Shown piece by piece: positions 40,620-50,022 of a stretch of DNA of 64,000 bases. The position numbers and the translations under genes were made by a program. The notes under the pieces were generated by a model, which searched no databases, was not told the DNA's origin, and saw nothing but the letters and a program-made list of their open reading frames with translations. The stretch comes from DAIDKA01 sp035485475 (lineage in GTDB: Bacteria; Pseudomonadota; Gammaproteobacteria; Steroidobacterales; Steroidobacteraceae): NCBI GenBank assembly GCA_035485475.1, contig DATHOA010000084.1:3284-67283 (forward strand), given 5' to 3'. Every line of letters starts with the position of its first letter. Positions within the stretch are counted from its first letter, which is position 1.

Positions 40620-42995
40620 GTGGTTGAGAAGTATCGCGCCATCGGGCCAAGTGTACTCTACGCAACACTTTGCCTGGGCATCGCGCCGGTGGTGCGGGCC
40701 CAGAGCACGACATCGTTGCAGACCGTCACAGTGACCGCCACGGCAATTCCGGGTGCGGACATCGATATCGACAAGGTTCCCGGCAACGCGCAAATCCTCA
40801 CGTCTGCGGACCTGATCAGGGATGGCTCGGCGAGCCTGACGGGTGCGCTCAATTCGAACCTGAGCAGCATCAACGTCAATGACGCTCTCGACGACCCGTT
40901 TCAGCCGGACATCCTGTACCGGGGCTTTGAGGCCTCCCCGGTCCTCGGCACGCCGCAGGGACTCGCGGTCTACCAGAACGGTGTCCGTATCAACGAGGCT
41001 TTTGGCGACACCGTCAACTGGGACCTGTTCCCCGACGTCGCGATCGAGCGGGTGGAACTCGTCAGCTCAAGTCCCCTCTACGGCCTCAATGCGCTCGGCG
41101 GCGCCATTTCGGTGACCATGAAGAACGGCTTCACCTACCCGGGCGGCGACCTGGAGCTGTCCGGCGGCTCTTTCGGGCAACGCTCGGCGACCGTTCAATA
41201 TGGCGTCAACAACGGTACATTCGGCCTCTACGTAGCCAGCCGGGCACTGGACTGGGACGGCTGGCGTGAGTTCTCCGGCGATCGGATGCGCGACGTATAC
41301 GCCGTCCTGAGCGCGCACACCGATACGGCGACCTTGGATCTGAGCTATACCCGTGCGGACAACGCCATGAACGGGCAAGGCCCGGCACCGCTCCAGGAGC
41401 TGGCGGTGAACCGCTCGCTGGTGTTCACCGGTCCGCAGGCCAACATCAACAGTGTCAACTTCCTCACCCTCAACGGCAGCCTGAAACTGACGGATACCTG
41501 GTCGCTGCAGAGCGTGCTGTACTATCGGCAGTACGCACAGAGCGTGCAGAACGGCGACAGTTCCGACTATAAGGCGTGCACCGACACGCCCGGAATCCTC
41601 TGCCAGCCCGACGGGGTCACACCCCTGACCAACGCCACTGGCGCGCAATTGCCCGACATTTCCGACGGCGGTGATCTGCTCATCGGCCAGAATGACTTCG
41701 AGGTCATCGACGCGTGGAGTCGGGGTGCATCCTTCCAGGTCGCCAACTCGGACTCGCTCATTGGGCACGAGAATCATTTCACGGCGGGTGCCGCCGTCGA
41801 TTATTCCTCGAGCAGTTTCTTCTCGGGTACGCAGATCGGCGTGCTCAATTCGGCGTTGCTCGTGCTCCCGTCCGACCTGCTCGTGTTCACACCGCAGAAC
41901 TCGGATGCCGCGGTGGCCAATGGCGATCCGACGCCGGTGAGCGTCGACTCCATCAACAAGAACTTCGGCGCCTTCGTGACCGATACGTTCAATGTGACAG
42001 CGGACCTTGCGGTCACGGCAAGTGGCCGGTACAACGTGGCCCACATCGATCTTACGGATCAATTGGGCGATAACCTCAGCGGCTACAACCGCTTCGTCCA
42101 CTTCAATCCGGCCCTCGGCGCCACCTATAAAGTGTTGCCGGCGATGACGCTCTACGGTGGCTGGTCGGCCAACACGCGCACACCGACGGCCAGCGAAATC
42201 GAGTGCTCGGACCCGCTGACCCCGTGCCTGCTGCCCACGAACCTCGCCGGTGATCCGCCGCTTCTGAAGCAGGTGGTCTCGCATACCGGTGAGCTGGGCC
42301 TGCGCGGGATGCTGCCCGACCTCGCGGGCGGTGAGGTCTCCTGGAACCTGAGTGGTTTCCGGACGCTGCTCGAGAACGACATCTTCGGCATCGCGACTTC
42401 CATCAGCCAGGGGTTCTTCCAGAACATCGGGGATACGCGCCGTGAGGGGTTCGAGGCGGGCATCGGCTATCACGGGCAGCGGTGGTCGGCTTTCGCCAAC
42501 TACAGCTTCGTGCAGGCCACCTTCCAGTCGGCTTTGACGGTTCCGTCACCCTCGAACCCCTTCCAGGACGAGAACGGCGACATCCAGGTGGCTCCGGGGG
42601 ACCGCATGCCCGGCATTCCGGAAAGTCGCCTGAAACTGGGTGCGGACTTCAAGATCATTCCGCAATGGACCGTTGGCGCTACGCTGAACTACGTCAGCAG
42701 CGCCTACTACGTCGGGGATGAGTCCAACCAGCTGCCCCCGCTGCCCGGCTATGCGACCGTGAACCTGCACACCTCCTACCAGCCCTTCGCGCACTTCGAG
42801 GTCTTCGCCTCAATCAGCAATCTCCTGAATCGCAAGTACGCGACCTGGGGCATCCTGAGTGATCCGACGGGAATCAACGCACCGGGGGTTCCGGCCGATG
42901 CCGGGACGAATGGTCCCGGCGTCGACAATCGGTTCCAGAGTCCGGCGGCGCCCTTCGAAGTGTTCGGCGGTGTGCGCGTCAGTTTTGGCGGATAA
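40620..42995 (+). CDS. TonB-dependent receptor
   Basis: 791 residues. The start is GTG 40620 with GGAG seven bases upstream, leading into a signal peptide (VLYATLCLGIAPVVRAQ). The plug begins after LQTVTVTATAIPG, with ILYRGFEASPVLGTPQGLAVYQNGVRINEAFGDTVNWDLFPDVAIERVE, then barrel strands to VFGGVRVSFGG. The plug sequence RGFEASPVLGTPQGLAVYQNG is typical of a subgroup whose ligands are mostly unknown. Divergent from the dihaem cytochrome gene. Imports an unknown ligand across the outer membrane using TonB energy. Confidence 0.92.
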   Translation: MVEKYRAIGPSVLYATLCLGIAPVVRAQSTTSLQTVTVTATAIPGADIDIDKVPGNAQILTSADLIRDGSASLTGALNSNLSSINVNDALDDPFQPDILYRGFEASPVLGTPQGLAVYQNGVRINEAFGDTVNWDLFPDVAIERVELVSSSPLYGLNALGGAISVTMKNGFTYPGGDLELSGGSFGQRSATVQYGVNNGTFGLYVASRALDWDGWREFSGDRMRDVYAVLSAHTDTATLDLSYTRADNAMNGQGPAPLQELAVNRSLVFTGPQANINSVNFLTLNGSLKLTDTWSLQSVLYYRQYAQSVQNGDSSDYKACTDTPGILCQPDGVTPLTNATGAQLPDISDGGDLLIGQNDFEVIDAWSRGASFQVANSDSLIGHENHFTAGAAVDYSSSSFFSGTQIGVLNSALLVLPSDLLVFTPQNSDAAVANGDPTPVSVDSINKNFGAFVTDTFNVTADLAVTASGRYNVAHIDLTDQLGDNLSGYNRFVHFNPALGATYKVLPAMTLYGGWSANTRTPTASEIECSDPLTPCLLPTNLAGDPPLLKQVVSHTGELGLRGMLPDLAGGEVSWNLSGFRTLLENDIFGIATSISQGFFQNIGDTRREGFEAGIGYHGQRWSAFANYSFVQATFQSALTVPSPSNPFQDENGDIQVAPGDRMPGIPESRLKLGADFKIIPQWTVGATLNYVSSAYYVGDESNQLPPLPGYATVNLHTSYQPFAHFEVFASISNLLNRKYATWGILSDPTGINAPGVPADAGTNGPGVDNRFQSPAAPFEVFGGVRVSFGG

Positions 42996-43034
42996 TGGTG
43001 CTAAAGCCATATCCCCAAGACGGAGCCCGCACGC

Positions 43035-45716
43035 GTGACCCCCGCCGTGAAACCGATCACTCAGAACGCGGACATTCGCTATCTGGGCAAGCTCCTGGGC
43101 GATGTGATCCGCGCCTATGGTGGAGCGGAGCTGTTCGAACGCATTGAGAACATCCGGGCCCGCTCGGTGGACCGGCACCGTGGCCTCTCCGATGCGGCCG
43201 CCATGGATCGCGGGCTTGAGGCGCTGAGCCTCGATGACACGCTGGCGTTCGTGCGCAGCTTCATGCTGTTTTCGATGCTCGCCAACCTGGCCGAGGACCG
43301 ACAGGGCAGCGGCCGCCGGCCGGGCGAGGACGTGGCGGCGGCGCTGCAGCAGCTCGCCGCCAAAGGCATCGCGGCCGATCAGGCCGCGCAGCTGCTGGAC
43401 CGGGCGCTCATCGTGCCGGTACTGACGGCGCATCCCACCGAGGTCATGCGCAAAAGCATGATCGATCATCGCAATCGCATCGCCGACCTGATGCGGCTGC
43501 GCGACCAGGGCCTGTCGCAGGCGGCGGGCGGGGAAGAGATCGAGCAGGGCCTGCTGCGCCAGATAGCGCTGCTGTGGCAGACGCGACCACTGCGTCGCGA
43601 GCGGATCATCGTCGCGGATGAGGTGGAGATAGCGCTCGCCTATCTGCGCGACATCTTCCTGCCGGTGCTGCCCATGCTGTATGCCCGCTGGGAGCGCAAC
43701 CTGCCGCAGCGACCCCGCAGTTTTCTGCGGCTGGGCAGCTGGATCGGCGGGGATCGGGACGGCAATCCGAATGTGAACGCGGCGACGCTGGATTACGCGC
43801 TGGGGCGCTCCGCCGCCGCGGTGCTCGACAACTATCTGCAGCAGTTGAATGCGCTGGGCGCAGAGCTGTCCATCTCCAGTGAGCTGGCGACTCCGACCGC
43901 CGAAGTCATGGCACTGGCGCAGGCGAGCGGTGATACCAGTCCGGCCCGCAAGGACGAGCCCTACCGCCGCGCCCTGACGGGCTGCTACGCGCGGCTCGCC
44001 GCGACCTATGAGCAGATCACCGGACGGCCGCCGGCGCGGCGCGCAACCGTGCCGGGCGTGGCCTATGCCAACCCCGAAGCGTTGCGCACGGACCTGGTCG
44101 CCATCGCCCATTCGCTGGCCCAACAGGGTGCCGGATTGCTGGCGACCGGGGGTGCGCTGGGGCGGCTGGTGCGCGCGGTCGACAGTTTCGGCTTTCATCT
44201 TGCGACCCTTGATCTGCGCCAGAACTCCGATGTGCATGCGCGTGTGGTCGCGGACCTGCTGGGCGTCGCCGGGGTCGAGCCGCACTACCAGGACCTGGAT
44301 GAGGCGGCGCGCGTGGCACTTCTGCGCCGCGAGCTGGGCAGCGAACGGCTGCTGTGGAGTCCGTATTCACGGTACACCGAGGAGACTCAGTCGGAACTGG
44401 CGATCGTACGCGCCGCGGCCGCCGCCCATGCCCGCTTCGGTGTCGGCTGCATCACCACCTACAACATTTCCAAATGCGAAAGCGTCTCGGACATGCTGGA
44501 AGTGAACCTGATGCTCAAGGAGGCCGGGCTGTACCGTCCGGCCGATCCCGCGGCCGCGCCCATCATGGTCGTGCCCCTGTTTGAGACCATCGGTGATCTG
44601 CACAATGCACCCGAGGTGATGCAGGGCTGGTTCGCGTTACCGGAAATCCGCAAGGTTGCCAGACGCCGCGGCTACCAGGAGGTGATGGTCGGTTATTCGG
44701 ATTCCAACAAGGATGGCGGCTACCTTACCTCGGTGTGGAGCCTCAACCGCGCCACGCGTGCCCTGGAGCGGGTGTTCGCGCAGGCACAGATCCGCATGCA
44801 GATCTTTCACGGACGCGGTGGCGCGGTGGGCCGGGGCGGCGGCTCCTCCTTCGGCGCGATCCGTGCGCAGCCTCCGGCCACGGTGCAGGGACGCATCCGG
44901 ATCACGGAACAGGGCGAGGTGATCGCCGCAAAATACGGCACACCGGAAAGCGCGGCCGCGAATCTCGAGGCCATCACGGCGGCGACCCTGCTGGCCTCCC
45001 TGGAGCCCACCTCCGCATCCGATGAGGCGCAGGTGGCGCGCTTCGCCACCGCCATGGACGAGATCTCCGCCACGGCATTCAGCACCTATCGCGGCCTGGT
45101 CTACGAAACCGAAGGCTTCAAGACCTTCTTTCGCCAGATGACGCCGCTGAGCGAGATTGCCGAACTGAAAATCGGGTCGCGTCCGGCTTCGCGTACCAAG
45201 TCGGATCGCATCGAGGACCTGCGCGCCATACCCTGGGTATTCAGCTGGGCGCAGGCGCGGGTCATGCTGCCGGGCTGGTATGGCACCGGTCAGGCGTTGA
45301 ACGCCTTCAAGGATCGCGGGCTGCTGCGCGACATGGCGGCGAGCTGGCCCTTCTTTCAGTCCACACTCGACAACCTGGAAATGGTGCTGGCCAAGTCGGA
45401 TATGTCCATCGCCCGCCGCTATGCCACCCTGGTCGAGGATCGCACCCTCGCCGATGCCCTGTTCGAGCGCATCGAGACGGCCTGGCATACCACGCATGAC
45501 ACCTTGCTGGACATCACTGGGCAGACGCGGCTGTTGGAGAAGCATCCGGCACTGGATGCCTCCATCCGCCTGCGCCTGCCCTATATCGAACCGTTGAATC
45601 TGCTGCAGGTTGAATTGCTGAAGCGTCACCGCGCCGGCGAAACCGATGCGCGGGTCCGCGAAGGCATCCAGCTGTCGATCAACGCCGTGGCGACGGCACT
45701 GCGCAATAGTGGATGA
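43035..45716 (+). CDS. ppc: Phosphoenolpyruvate carboxylase
   Basis: 893 residues, full length for bacterial PEPC, which carboxylates phosphoenolpyruvate to oxaloacetate to refill the TCA cycle. Catalytic and family motifs: VLTAHPTEVMRKSM (His near 134), GSWIGGDRDGNPNV, LDLRQNSDVHARV, VGYSDSNKDGGYLTS, QIFHGRGGAVGRGGG (near 592), KYGTPESAAANLE, RAIPWVFSWAQARVMLPGWYG. The C-terminus is LRNSG rather than the usual QNTG, keeping the terminal Gly. GTG start at 43035 behind a GGAG. The stop overlaps a possible start of the next gene. Confidence 0.97.
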   Translation: MTPAVKPITQNADIRYLGKLLGDVIRAYGGAELFERIENIRARSVDRHRGLSDAAAMDRGLEALSLDDTLAFVRSFMLFSMLANLAEDRQGSGRRPGEDVAAALQQLAAKGIAADQAAQLLDRALIVPVLTAHPTEVMRKSMIDHRNRIADLMRLRDQGLSQAAGGEEIEQGLLRQIALLWQTRPLRRERIIVADEVEIALAYLRDIFLPVLPMLYARWERNLPQRPRSFLRLGSWIGGDRDGNPNVNAATLDYALGRSAAAVLDNYLQQLNALGAELSISSELATPTAEVMALAQASGDTSPARKDEPYRRALTGCYARLAATYEQITGRPPARRATVPGVAYANPEALRTDLVAIAHSLAQQGAGLLATGGALGRLVRAVDSFGFHLATLDLRQNSDVHARVVADLLGVAGVEPHYQDLDEAARVALLRRELGSERLLWSPYSRYTEETQSELAIVRAAAAAHARFGVGCITTYNISKCESVSDMLEVNLMLKEAGLYRPADPAAAPIMVVPLFETIGDLHNAPEVMQGWFALPEIRKVARRRGYQEVMVGYSDSNKDGGYLTSVWSLNRATRALERVFAQAQIRMQIFHGRGGAVGRGGGSSFGAIRAQPPATVQGRIRITEQGEVIAAKYGTPESAAANLEAITAATLLASLEPTSASDEAQVARFATAMDEISATAFSTYRGLVYETEGFKTFFRQMTPLSEIAELKIGSRPASRTKSDRIEDLRAIPWVFSWAQARVMLPGWYGTGQALNAFKDRGLLRDMAASWPFFQSTLDNLEMVLAKSDMSIARRYATLVEDRTLADALFERIETAWHTTHDTLLDITGQTRLLEKHPALDASIRLRLPYIEPLNLLQVELLKRHRAGETDARVREGIQLSINAVATALRNSG

Positions 45717-45721
45717 GGTAT

Positions 45722-46774
45722 ATGAACACCCTGATCAAAGCGACGGCGCGCGCGCTGGCGGCCGCTATCCTGTGTGCAGCGGCTGCGGCCGCGCAGCCTG
45801 CGGTCACTGCGGCTGCCGTGAGCAATACCTCGCCGTGTGATCGAGCCTGCCTGCGCGACATCGCTGAAGCCTATCTGGCGGCGATGCTGGCGCACGCCCC
45901 CGGCAAGGCCCCGCTCGCCCTGAATGCCCGCTACACGGAAAATGGCGTCGACCTGTCGCTTCCGGATGGGCTGTGGCGCACCCTCGGCAAACTGGGGACC
46001 TACCGACTGTATGTTGCGGACCCGCAGGACCGCATGATCGCCTTTCTCGCCAAGGGTCTGGAGAACGGCGCGCCCGTGCTGATCGGGACGCGCCTGCGCG
46101 TGATCAATCACCAGATCACGGACATGGAGAGTGTGGTCGGCCGGCTCAGCAGCACCACCGGCGGTGCCCTGCTGGGTACGGCACCCAAGGATCTGAGTAT
46201 CGATGGCGCGCCGCGCAAGCAGTTCCTCACCGATCTGCCGGTTGCCGCCCGGCTTAGCGCGGCGCAGCTGGGCGACATCGTCAATGGCTACTTCACGGGC
46301 CTGGAAGGCAACACCGGGGATAAGCCGCCGGCCTTTGCGGCCGACTGCCACCGCCTGGAAAACGAGACCCCGACCACCAACGCGCCGGTGGCACCGGGAG
46401 CGCAGCCGGGTGCCGCCAATCTGCCCTGCGCCAAGGCCTTTGGGCTCGGTTACTACCATGAGGACACGCGGCTGCGTAACCGGCGCATCCTGGCGGTGGA
46501 TGTCGAGCGCGGTCTGGTCTGTGCCAGCGTGTTCTTTGATCACGACGCCACGCTGCGCAGCTACAAACTCAAGGACGGTCGCGAGGTCAAGGTGCGCAAC
46601 ACCGGGCCGTGGACCTGGATGATCCAGGAATACTTCGAGGTCAATGCTGCCGGCCAGATCAGCCAGGTGGAGGCGGTGCTGCTGTCCGTGCCGTACGGCA
46701 CGCGCCCCGGCTGGCCCGTCGGCGTGCACATGCCCAGCCCGCAGGCAAAGTCAGATCACTTCCGCGAGTACTGA
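45722..46774 (+). CDS. Exported protein of unknown function
   Basis: 350 residues with a signal peptide (RALAAAILCAAAAAAQPAVT). An N-terminal helical region, CDRACLRDIAEAYLAAMLAHAPGKAPLALNARYTENGVDLSLPDGLW, resembles SnoaL-like folds. A second half has GLGYYHEDTRLRNRRILAVDVERGLVCASVFFDHDA. The two similar-looking halves suggest a duplicated NTF2-like domain; that is inference. ATG 45713 overlaps the ppc stop (ATGA), but ATG 45722 follows GAGG and starts the signal better. Ten bases before the cupin gene. Function unknown. Confidence 0.75.
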   Translation: MNTLIKATARALAAAILCAAAAAAQPAVTAAAVSNTSPCDRACLRDIAEAYLAAMLAHAPGKAPLALNARYTENGVDLSLPDGLWRTLGKLGTYRLYVADPQDRMIAFLAKGLENGAPVLIGTRLRVINHQITDMESVVGRLSSTTGGALLGTAPKDLSIDGAPRKQFLTDLPVAARLSAAQLGDIVNGYFTGLEGNTGDKPPAFAADCHRLENETPTTNAPVAPGAQPGAANLPCAKAFGLGYYHEDTRLRNRRILAVDVERGLVCASVFFDHDATLRSYKLKDGREVKVRNTGPWTWMIQEYFEVNAAGQISQVEAVLLSVPYGTRPGWPVGVHMPSPQAKSDHFREY

Positions 46775-46783
46775 GGAGTCCTC

Positions 46784-47152
46784 ATGAGCATGGCGGCAGT
46801 ACGGATATTTGCGGCGGCCGATCCGGTCGCCGCCGAGGAGTACTTTCTGCCGCCGCACAAGCTGCTGCAGGGCAATCCACGGCAGAAGGTATGGATGCAC
46901 TACACCGATCCATCGGCAAAGTTCATGGTCGGCATCTGGCACAGTGAGCGGGGCCGCTGGACGATTCTCTACACCGAAGAGGAATTCTGCCGGATCCTGG
47001 AGGGCGTCAGCGTGCTCACCGATCAGGCCGGCATCCAGGTCACGGTGCGTGCGGGCGATGAGTTCGTGATTCCCGCAGGATTCAGCGGCACCTGGGAGGT
47101 GCTGGAGCCGACCCGCAAACGCTTCGTGATCTACGAGGCGGGGGCGCATTAA
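46784..47152 (+). CDS. Cupin-domain protein (DUF861/Cupin_3 type)
   Basis: 122 residues. The motifs PRQKVWMHYTDPSAKFMVGIWHSERGRWTILYTEEEFCRILEGVSVLTDQAG and VRAGDEFVIPAGFSGTWEVLEPTRKRF match the single-domain Cupin_3 family, which includes ureidoglycine aminohydrolase relatives and proteins of unknown role. No signal peptide. It follows the exported protein by nine bases and ends four bases into the convergent TonB receptor gene, so a common RNA with the genes before it is likely. Confidence 0.82.
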   Translation: MSMAAVRIFAAADPVAAEEYFLPPHKLLQGNPRQKVWMHYTDPSAKFMVGIWHSERGRWTILYTEEEFCRILEGVSVLTDQAGIQVTVRAGDEFVIPAGFSGTWEVLEPTRKRFVIYEAGAH

Positions 47153-49626
47153 TCGCCCTTGAACTGGTAACTGGCAGTCACACCCACAGTGCGGGGTGTG
47201 GAAACCACGGCCTGGTAGAAGCTCGCGTAGTTGAACGGGTCCGAATAGGAGGTGATGCCCAGCCTGTCCGTCAGGTTGTTGCAGTACGCCGCCAGCATCC
47301 AGTGTGAAACTTCCCAGACCAGGCGCGTATCGACGGTGGTGTAGCCACTCACGGTCGGAATCGTGGCCGACAAGGCCGGGATCAGCGAGCTTTGATAGTG
47401 CGCACTGACGGAGTAGGCAAGTTCACCCTGTCCCAGCTTCACATGCCCGTAGGTGAGCGTGGCCGCGACGCTGGATTTGGGCGTTCCCGGCAGTGAGCCA
47501 CCGGGCGGCGGCGGCGGCACCGACAGGCCGGCCAGGACATCGCTGGCATAGGACAGCAGCTTGGTCTGGTCGTAGGTATAGGACAGCTGGGCGTTCAGGT
47601 GATGGGTGATATTGGCGAAAATGTCGGTCTCGATCCCCTTGCTGTAGGCATGGCCGACGTTGATGGCACCGGGCAGCACCAGCGGTGTCAGCTGCGCACC
47701 CTCCTGGACATTTTGCCAATCGATATAGAACACATCGGCCGAGTAGCGAATGCGGTTGGCAACGGTGCCCTTGAAGCCGACCTCGTAGTTGTTGGCGGTA
47801 TCCGGCGCGAGCTTGTACAGCGCCGGATCCGTGGTGTAGTCGACGGCGGGTTCGTTGGGTGGCAGCGCATTGACTCCGCCACGGCGAAAGCCCTGCGACC
47901 AGGTGGCGTAGACCAGGTTCGTGGGGTCGAGTTGGTAGGACGTGTTGACCTTCCACAGCGCCCGGCGCCAGGTGTCGCTCAGTGAGTTATTGGCGATTGA
48001 CTCCGGACCGTCAAACAGCAGCCCGGTCTGCTGTGACTGAGACACTGTCTGCTTGAAAAGACGCGCACCGCCGGTGACGCTCCACGGATCGAATATATGC
48101 CAGGTGACTTCCCCGAAGGTCGCCAGATCGGTGAATTTGGTTTCGAAATCGCCGATGTACGCCTGGTCCAGGACGATGGGGATACCGTCTACATAAGTCG
48201 GCGGATTACCCGGCGTGTAGACCGTTTCGCCGATGCCGCACTCCGAGGGGGTGACGCCATCGCCATTGCTTTGACCATAGATGGGTTCGCAGGCGTTATA
48301 GAAATTGTTGTAGCCGTTATAGAACTCGTGCTCCTGGATGTCCGTGGTCTCGCTGCGATAAAACAGACCCGCGACCCAGTCGAGCTTGCCGCCGGTCTTG
48401 GAGGCGAGGCGGATTTCCTCCGCCCAGGGCTTGTCATTGAGCTCATCGTGACCGGTCACCAGCACGCGCGGATTGGCGCCGTACAGCGACGGATAGAACG
48501 GGAACGAGGAGTACAGCCCCGTCAGGTCGGAGTTGGAGTGGTTGATGTGTCGGCCCCAGGAGGAGTTCGACGTCACGGTCGCAAATCCCAGATCGTCATT
48601 GAGCGTCAACGCGATAACGTCCACCTTGTCCTGCGTGGAGCCGCGCGTGAGATCCGTGGACTGGTAGGTGTCCACGCCGTATTGCGGCGACGAGTAAGGA
48701 AAGCCGCCGGCGGTGGAGTACTGGTTGTAATAGGACAGCTGCGCCTTGAAGTCATCAGTGGGCTTCCACAGCGCGGAGATACGCGCCGAGCGATAGGTGT
48801 ACCCATTGGTTCCCTTGGCGGAACCGGTCACGGCCGGGCTGAAAGGGTCGGCCGGATTTTGCGCAATGGGCGCTCCGCTGGCATCCAGTGCGTACAGATG
48901 GGGCTGGTTGATGAACCCGGCATCATTCGTGTAGCTGGCATTGGCGCGTATCGCGAGCGTATTGCTCAGCGGAATATTGATCATGCCGCTGATATCGGCA
49001 TTGGCCCGATAGGTATGGTCGGTGTCGCTCCCACCCACGGAAAACTTCGCATCAAAGGCTTCCGGATCGGGTGCGTTCTGTACGTAGCGGATGGTGCCGC
49101 CGAGCGAGCCGGACCCATACAGCGTGCCTTGCGGACCCCGCAGGATTTCCACGTGATCCAGGTCATCCAGGCGCAGGTTTACATACAGCGGGGTGTCGTC
49201 GACGTAGGTGGCAACCGGCGGCACGATGGACGTGGCCAGTGCCTCCTGTCCGGCCGTGGCTTCGCTGTTGAGGCCGCGGATGATGAGTGTCGAGCCATTG
49301 ACGTCACCAAAGGGTCCCTTGTCGGTGTAGTTGATGCCAGCCATCGAGCGGGCGAGGGAGGCGACATCCTGGATGCCGGCCGCTTCGAGTTGGTAACCGC
49401 TCACCGCCGTGATGCTCATCGGCAGGTTCTGCGCCGAAGCCTCGCGGCGTGTCGCCGTGACCGTGACTTCCTGGAGGGTGTCGGCCGTGTCCGCGGTCGC
49501 CGTGGCACTGGTAGTGGCCGTGGCATCCGTGACGGCATCGGCCGACCAGGCGGCCGTGCCATAGAGGGCGGTCAGCACCGCCAATGTGATCGGGTGGATG
49601 GGACGCGCAGCCTTCAAAGTCTTCAA
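47149..49626 (-). CDS. Guanidine-riboswitch-controlled TonB-dependent receptor
   Basis: 825 residues from TTG 49626, with AGGAG seven bases upstream. Earlier methionines in the frame lie inside the riboswitch leader and are not starts. A signal peptide (ITLAVLTALYGTAAWSA) is followed by a Thr/Ala-rich stretch, the TonB box region LQEVTVTATRR, and the plug domain (SAQNLPMSITAVSGYQLEAAGIQDV... GSLGGTIRYVQ). The barrel ends with GVTASYQFKGD. This is the group of receptors frequent in Sphingomonas and Steroidobacter-like bacteria. Its leader has a guanidine-I aptamer and a sigma-54 promoter, so expression follows guanidine and nitrogen status. The ligand is probably guanidine-related but cannot be read from sequence. 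Confidence 0.93.
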   Translation of the reverse strand: MKTLKAARPIHPITLAVLTALYGTAAWSADAVTDATATTSATATADTADTLQEVTVTATRREASAQNLPMSITAVSGYQLEAAGIQDVASLARSMAGINYTDKGPFGDVNGSTLIIRGLNSEATAGQEALATSIVPPVATYVDDTPLYVNLRLDDLDHVEILRGPQGTLYGSGSLGGTIRYVQNAPDPEAFDAKFSVGGSDTDHTYRANADISGMINIPLSNTLAIRANASYTNDAGFINQPHLYALDASGAPIAQNPADPFSPAVTGSAKGTNGYTYRSARISALWKPTDDFKAQLSYYNQYSTAGGFPYSSPQYGVDTYQSTDLTRGSTQDKVDVIALTLNDDLGFATVTSNSSWGRHINHSNSDLTGLYSSFPFYPSLYGANPRVLVTGHDELNDKPWAEEIRLASKTGGKLDWVAGLFYRSETTDIQEHEFYNGYNNFYNACEPIYGQSNGDGVTPSECGIGETVYTPGNPPTYVDGIPIVLDQAYIGDFETKFTDLATFGEVTWHIFDPWSVTGGARLFKQTVSQSQQTGLLFDGPESIANNSLSDTWRRALWKVNTSYQLDPTNLVYATWSQGFRRGGVNALPPNEPAVDYTTDPALYKLAPDTANNYEVGFKGTVANRIRYSADVFYIDWQNVQEGAQLTPLVLPGAINVGHAYSKGIETDIFANITHHLNAQLSYTYDQTKLLSYASDVLAGLSVPPPPPGGSLPGTPKSSVAATLTYGHVKLGQGELAYSVSAHYQSSLIPALSATIPTVSGYTTVDTRLVWEVSHWMLAAYCNNLTDRLGITSYSDPFNYASFYQAVVSTPRTVGVTASYQFKGD

Positions 49627-49727
49627 GATCCATCTCCTCGCAGACCTGATTGAACAGGCCTGGTTGCTCTGGCCTACTTCGGCCAATTGCGAGGATTTCT
49701 TGCTTGTCCGGGAGGTTCTCCGCGTGC

Positions 49728-49767
49728 AGGAGATCTCTCGGGGCGCAATCCCCGCAGCCAGATCTCC
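49728..49767 (-). promoter_or_regulatory. Expression platform of the guanidine riboswitch
   Basis: On the reverse strand the last aptamer bases GGAGATCT (49767-49760) are perfectly complementary to AGATCTCC (49736-49729). Between them is a second stem, CGGGG (49754-49750) with CCCCG (49743-49739). The same AGATCTCCT segment can also pair with AGGAGAT (49638-49632) at the receptor's ribosome site. Two exclusive pairings of this kind are how a translational riboswitch works. No T-run is present, so transcription termination is less likely. Whether guanidine turns the gene on or off is not decided by these pairings. Confidence 0.65.
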
Positions 49768-49866
49768 CGGGCTTTTGTCCCGCCGTGTATCCACCGCAGA
49801 AACGTTCCTGCGACGTGGACTGCCTCTCTCGGACCAGTCGCCTGCAATCAGGCCGGAACCCTAGAC
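49762..49866 (-). promoter_or_regulatory. Guanidine-I riboswitch aptamer (ykkC-yxkD class)
   Basis: Read on the reverse strand, the conserved blocks of the ykkC aptamer appear in order with correct spacing. CTAGGGTTCCGG opens (49864-49853). A small hairpin GCCTG-ATTG-CAGGC follows, then GACTGGTCCGAGAGAG (49839-49824). The variable stem is CCAC-GT-CGCAG-loop-CTGCG-G-TGG. The last block is ACACGGCGGGACAAAAGCCC then GGGAGAT (ends 49762). A short closing stem GTCT/AGAT can form between the two ends. These blocks are the near-invariant core of the guanidine-I class. It lies about 135 bases before the TonB-dependent receptor start and about ten bases after the predicted sigma-54 start point. Confidence 0.95.
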
Positions 49867-49886
49867 GCACATTTCAAGGAGGAACT

Positions 49887-49902
49887 TGCAAGGCACGTGC
49901 CC
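49887..49902 (-). promoter_or_regulatory. Sigma-54 (RpoN) promoter for the riboswitch-receptor transcript
   Basis: On the reverse strand the sequence is GGGCACGTGCCTTGCA. The sigma-54 consensus is TGGCACG-N4-TTGCA; only the first T differs, and the GG and GC elements have the required spacing. The predicted transcription start is near 49876, ten bases before the riboswitch aptamer, which fits exactly. This implies control by an enhancer-binding protein such as NtrC. Confidence 0.8.
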
Positions 49903-50022
49903 AACTGTGGGTTTGAACCCGCGACTTGCTGCAAAGGGCTGAAAATGCAGCATTTGCACCGTTGTGTTGATACGGCGAGCGACTGCGTTGCGATCCTCGC
50001 AGGCGGATTTTCCGGCAATCCA

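Noticed and set aside
48097..49653. 518-residue plus-strand open frame
   Set aside because: It lies antisense to the TonB-dependent receptor; the composition is that of a high-GC shadow frame and no domain is recognisable.
49908..49928. tRNA-like T-arm on the reverse strand (GCGGGTTCAAACCCAC)
   Set aside because: The loop looks right, but only two of five stem pairs form in the standard register and no anticodon or acceptor stem can be built around it.
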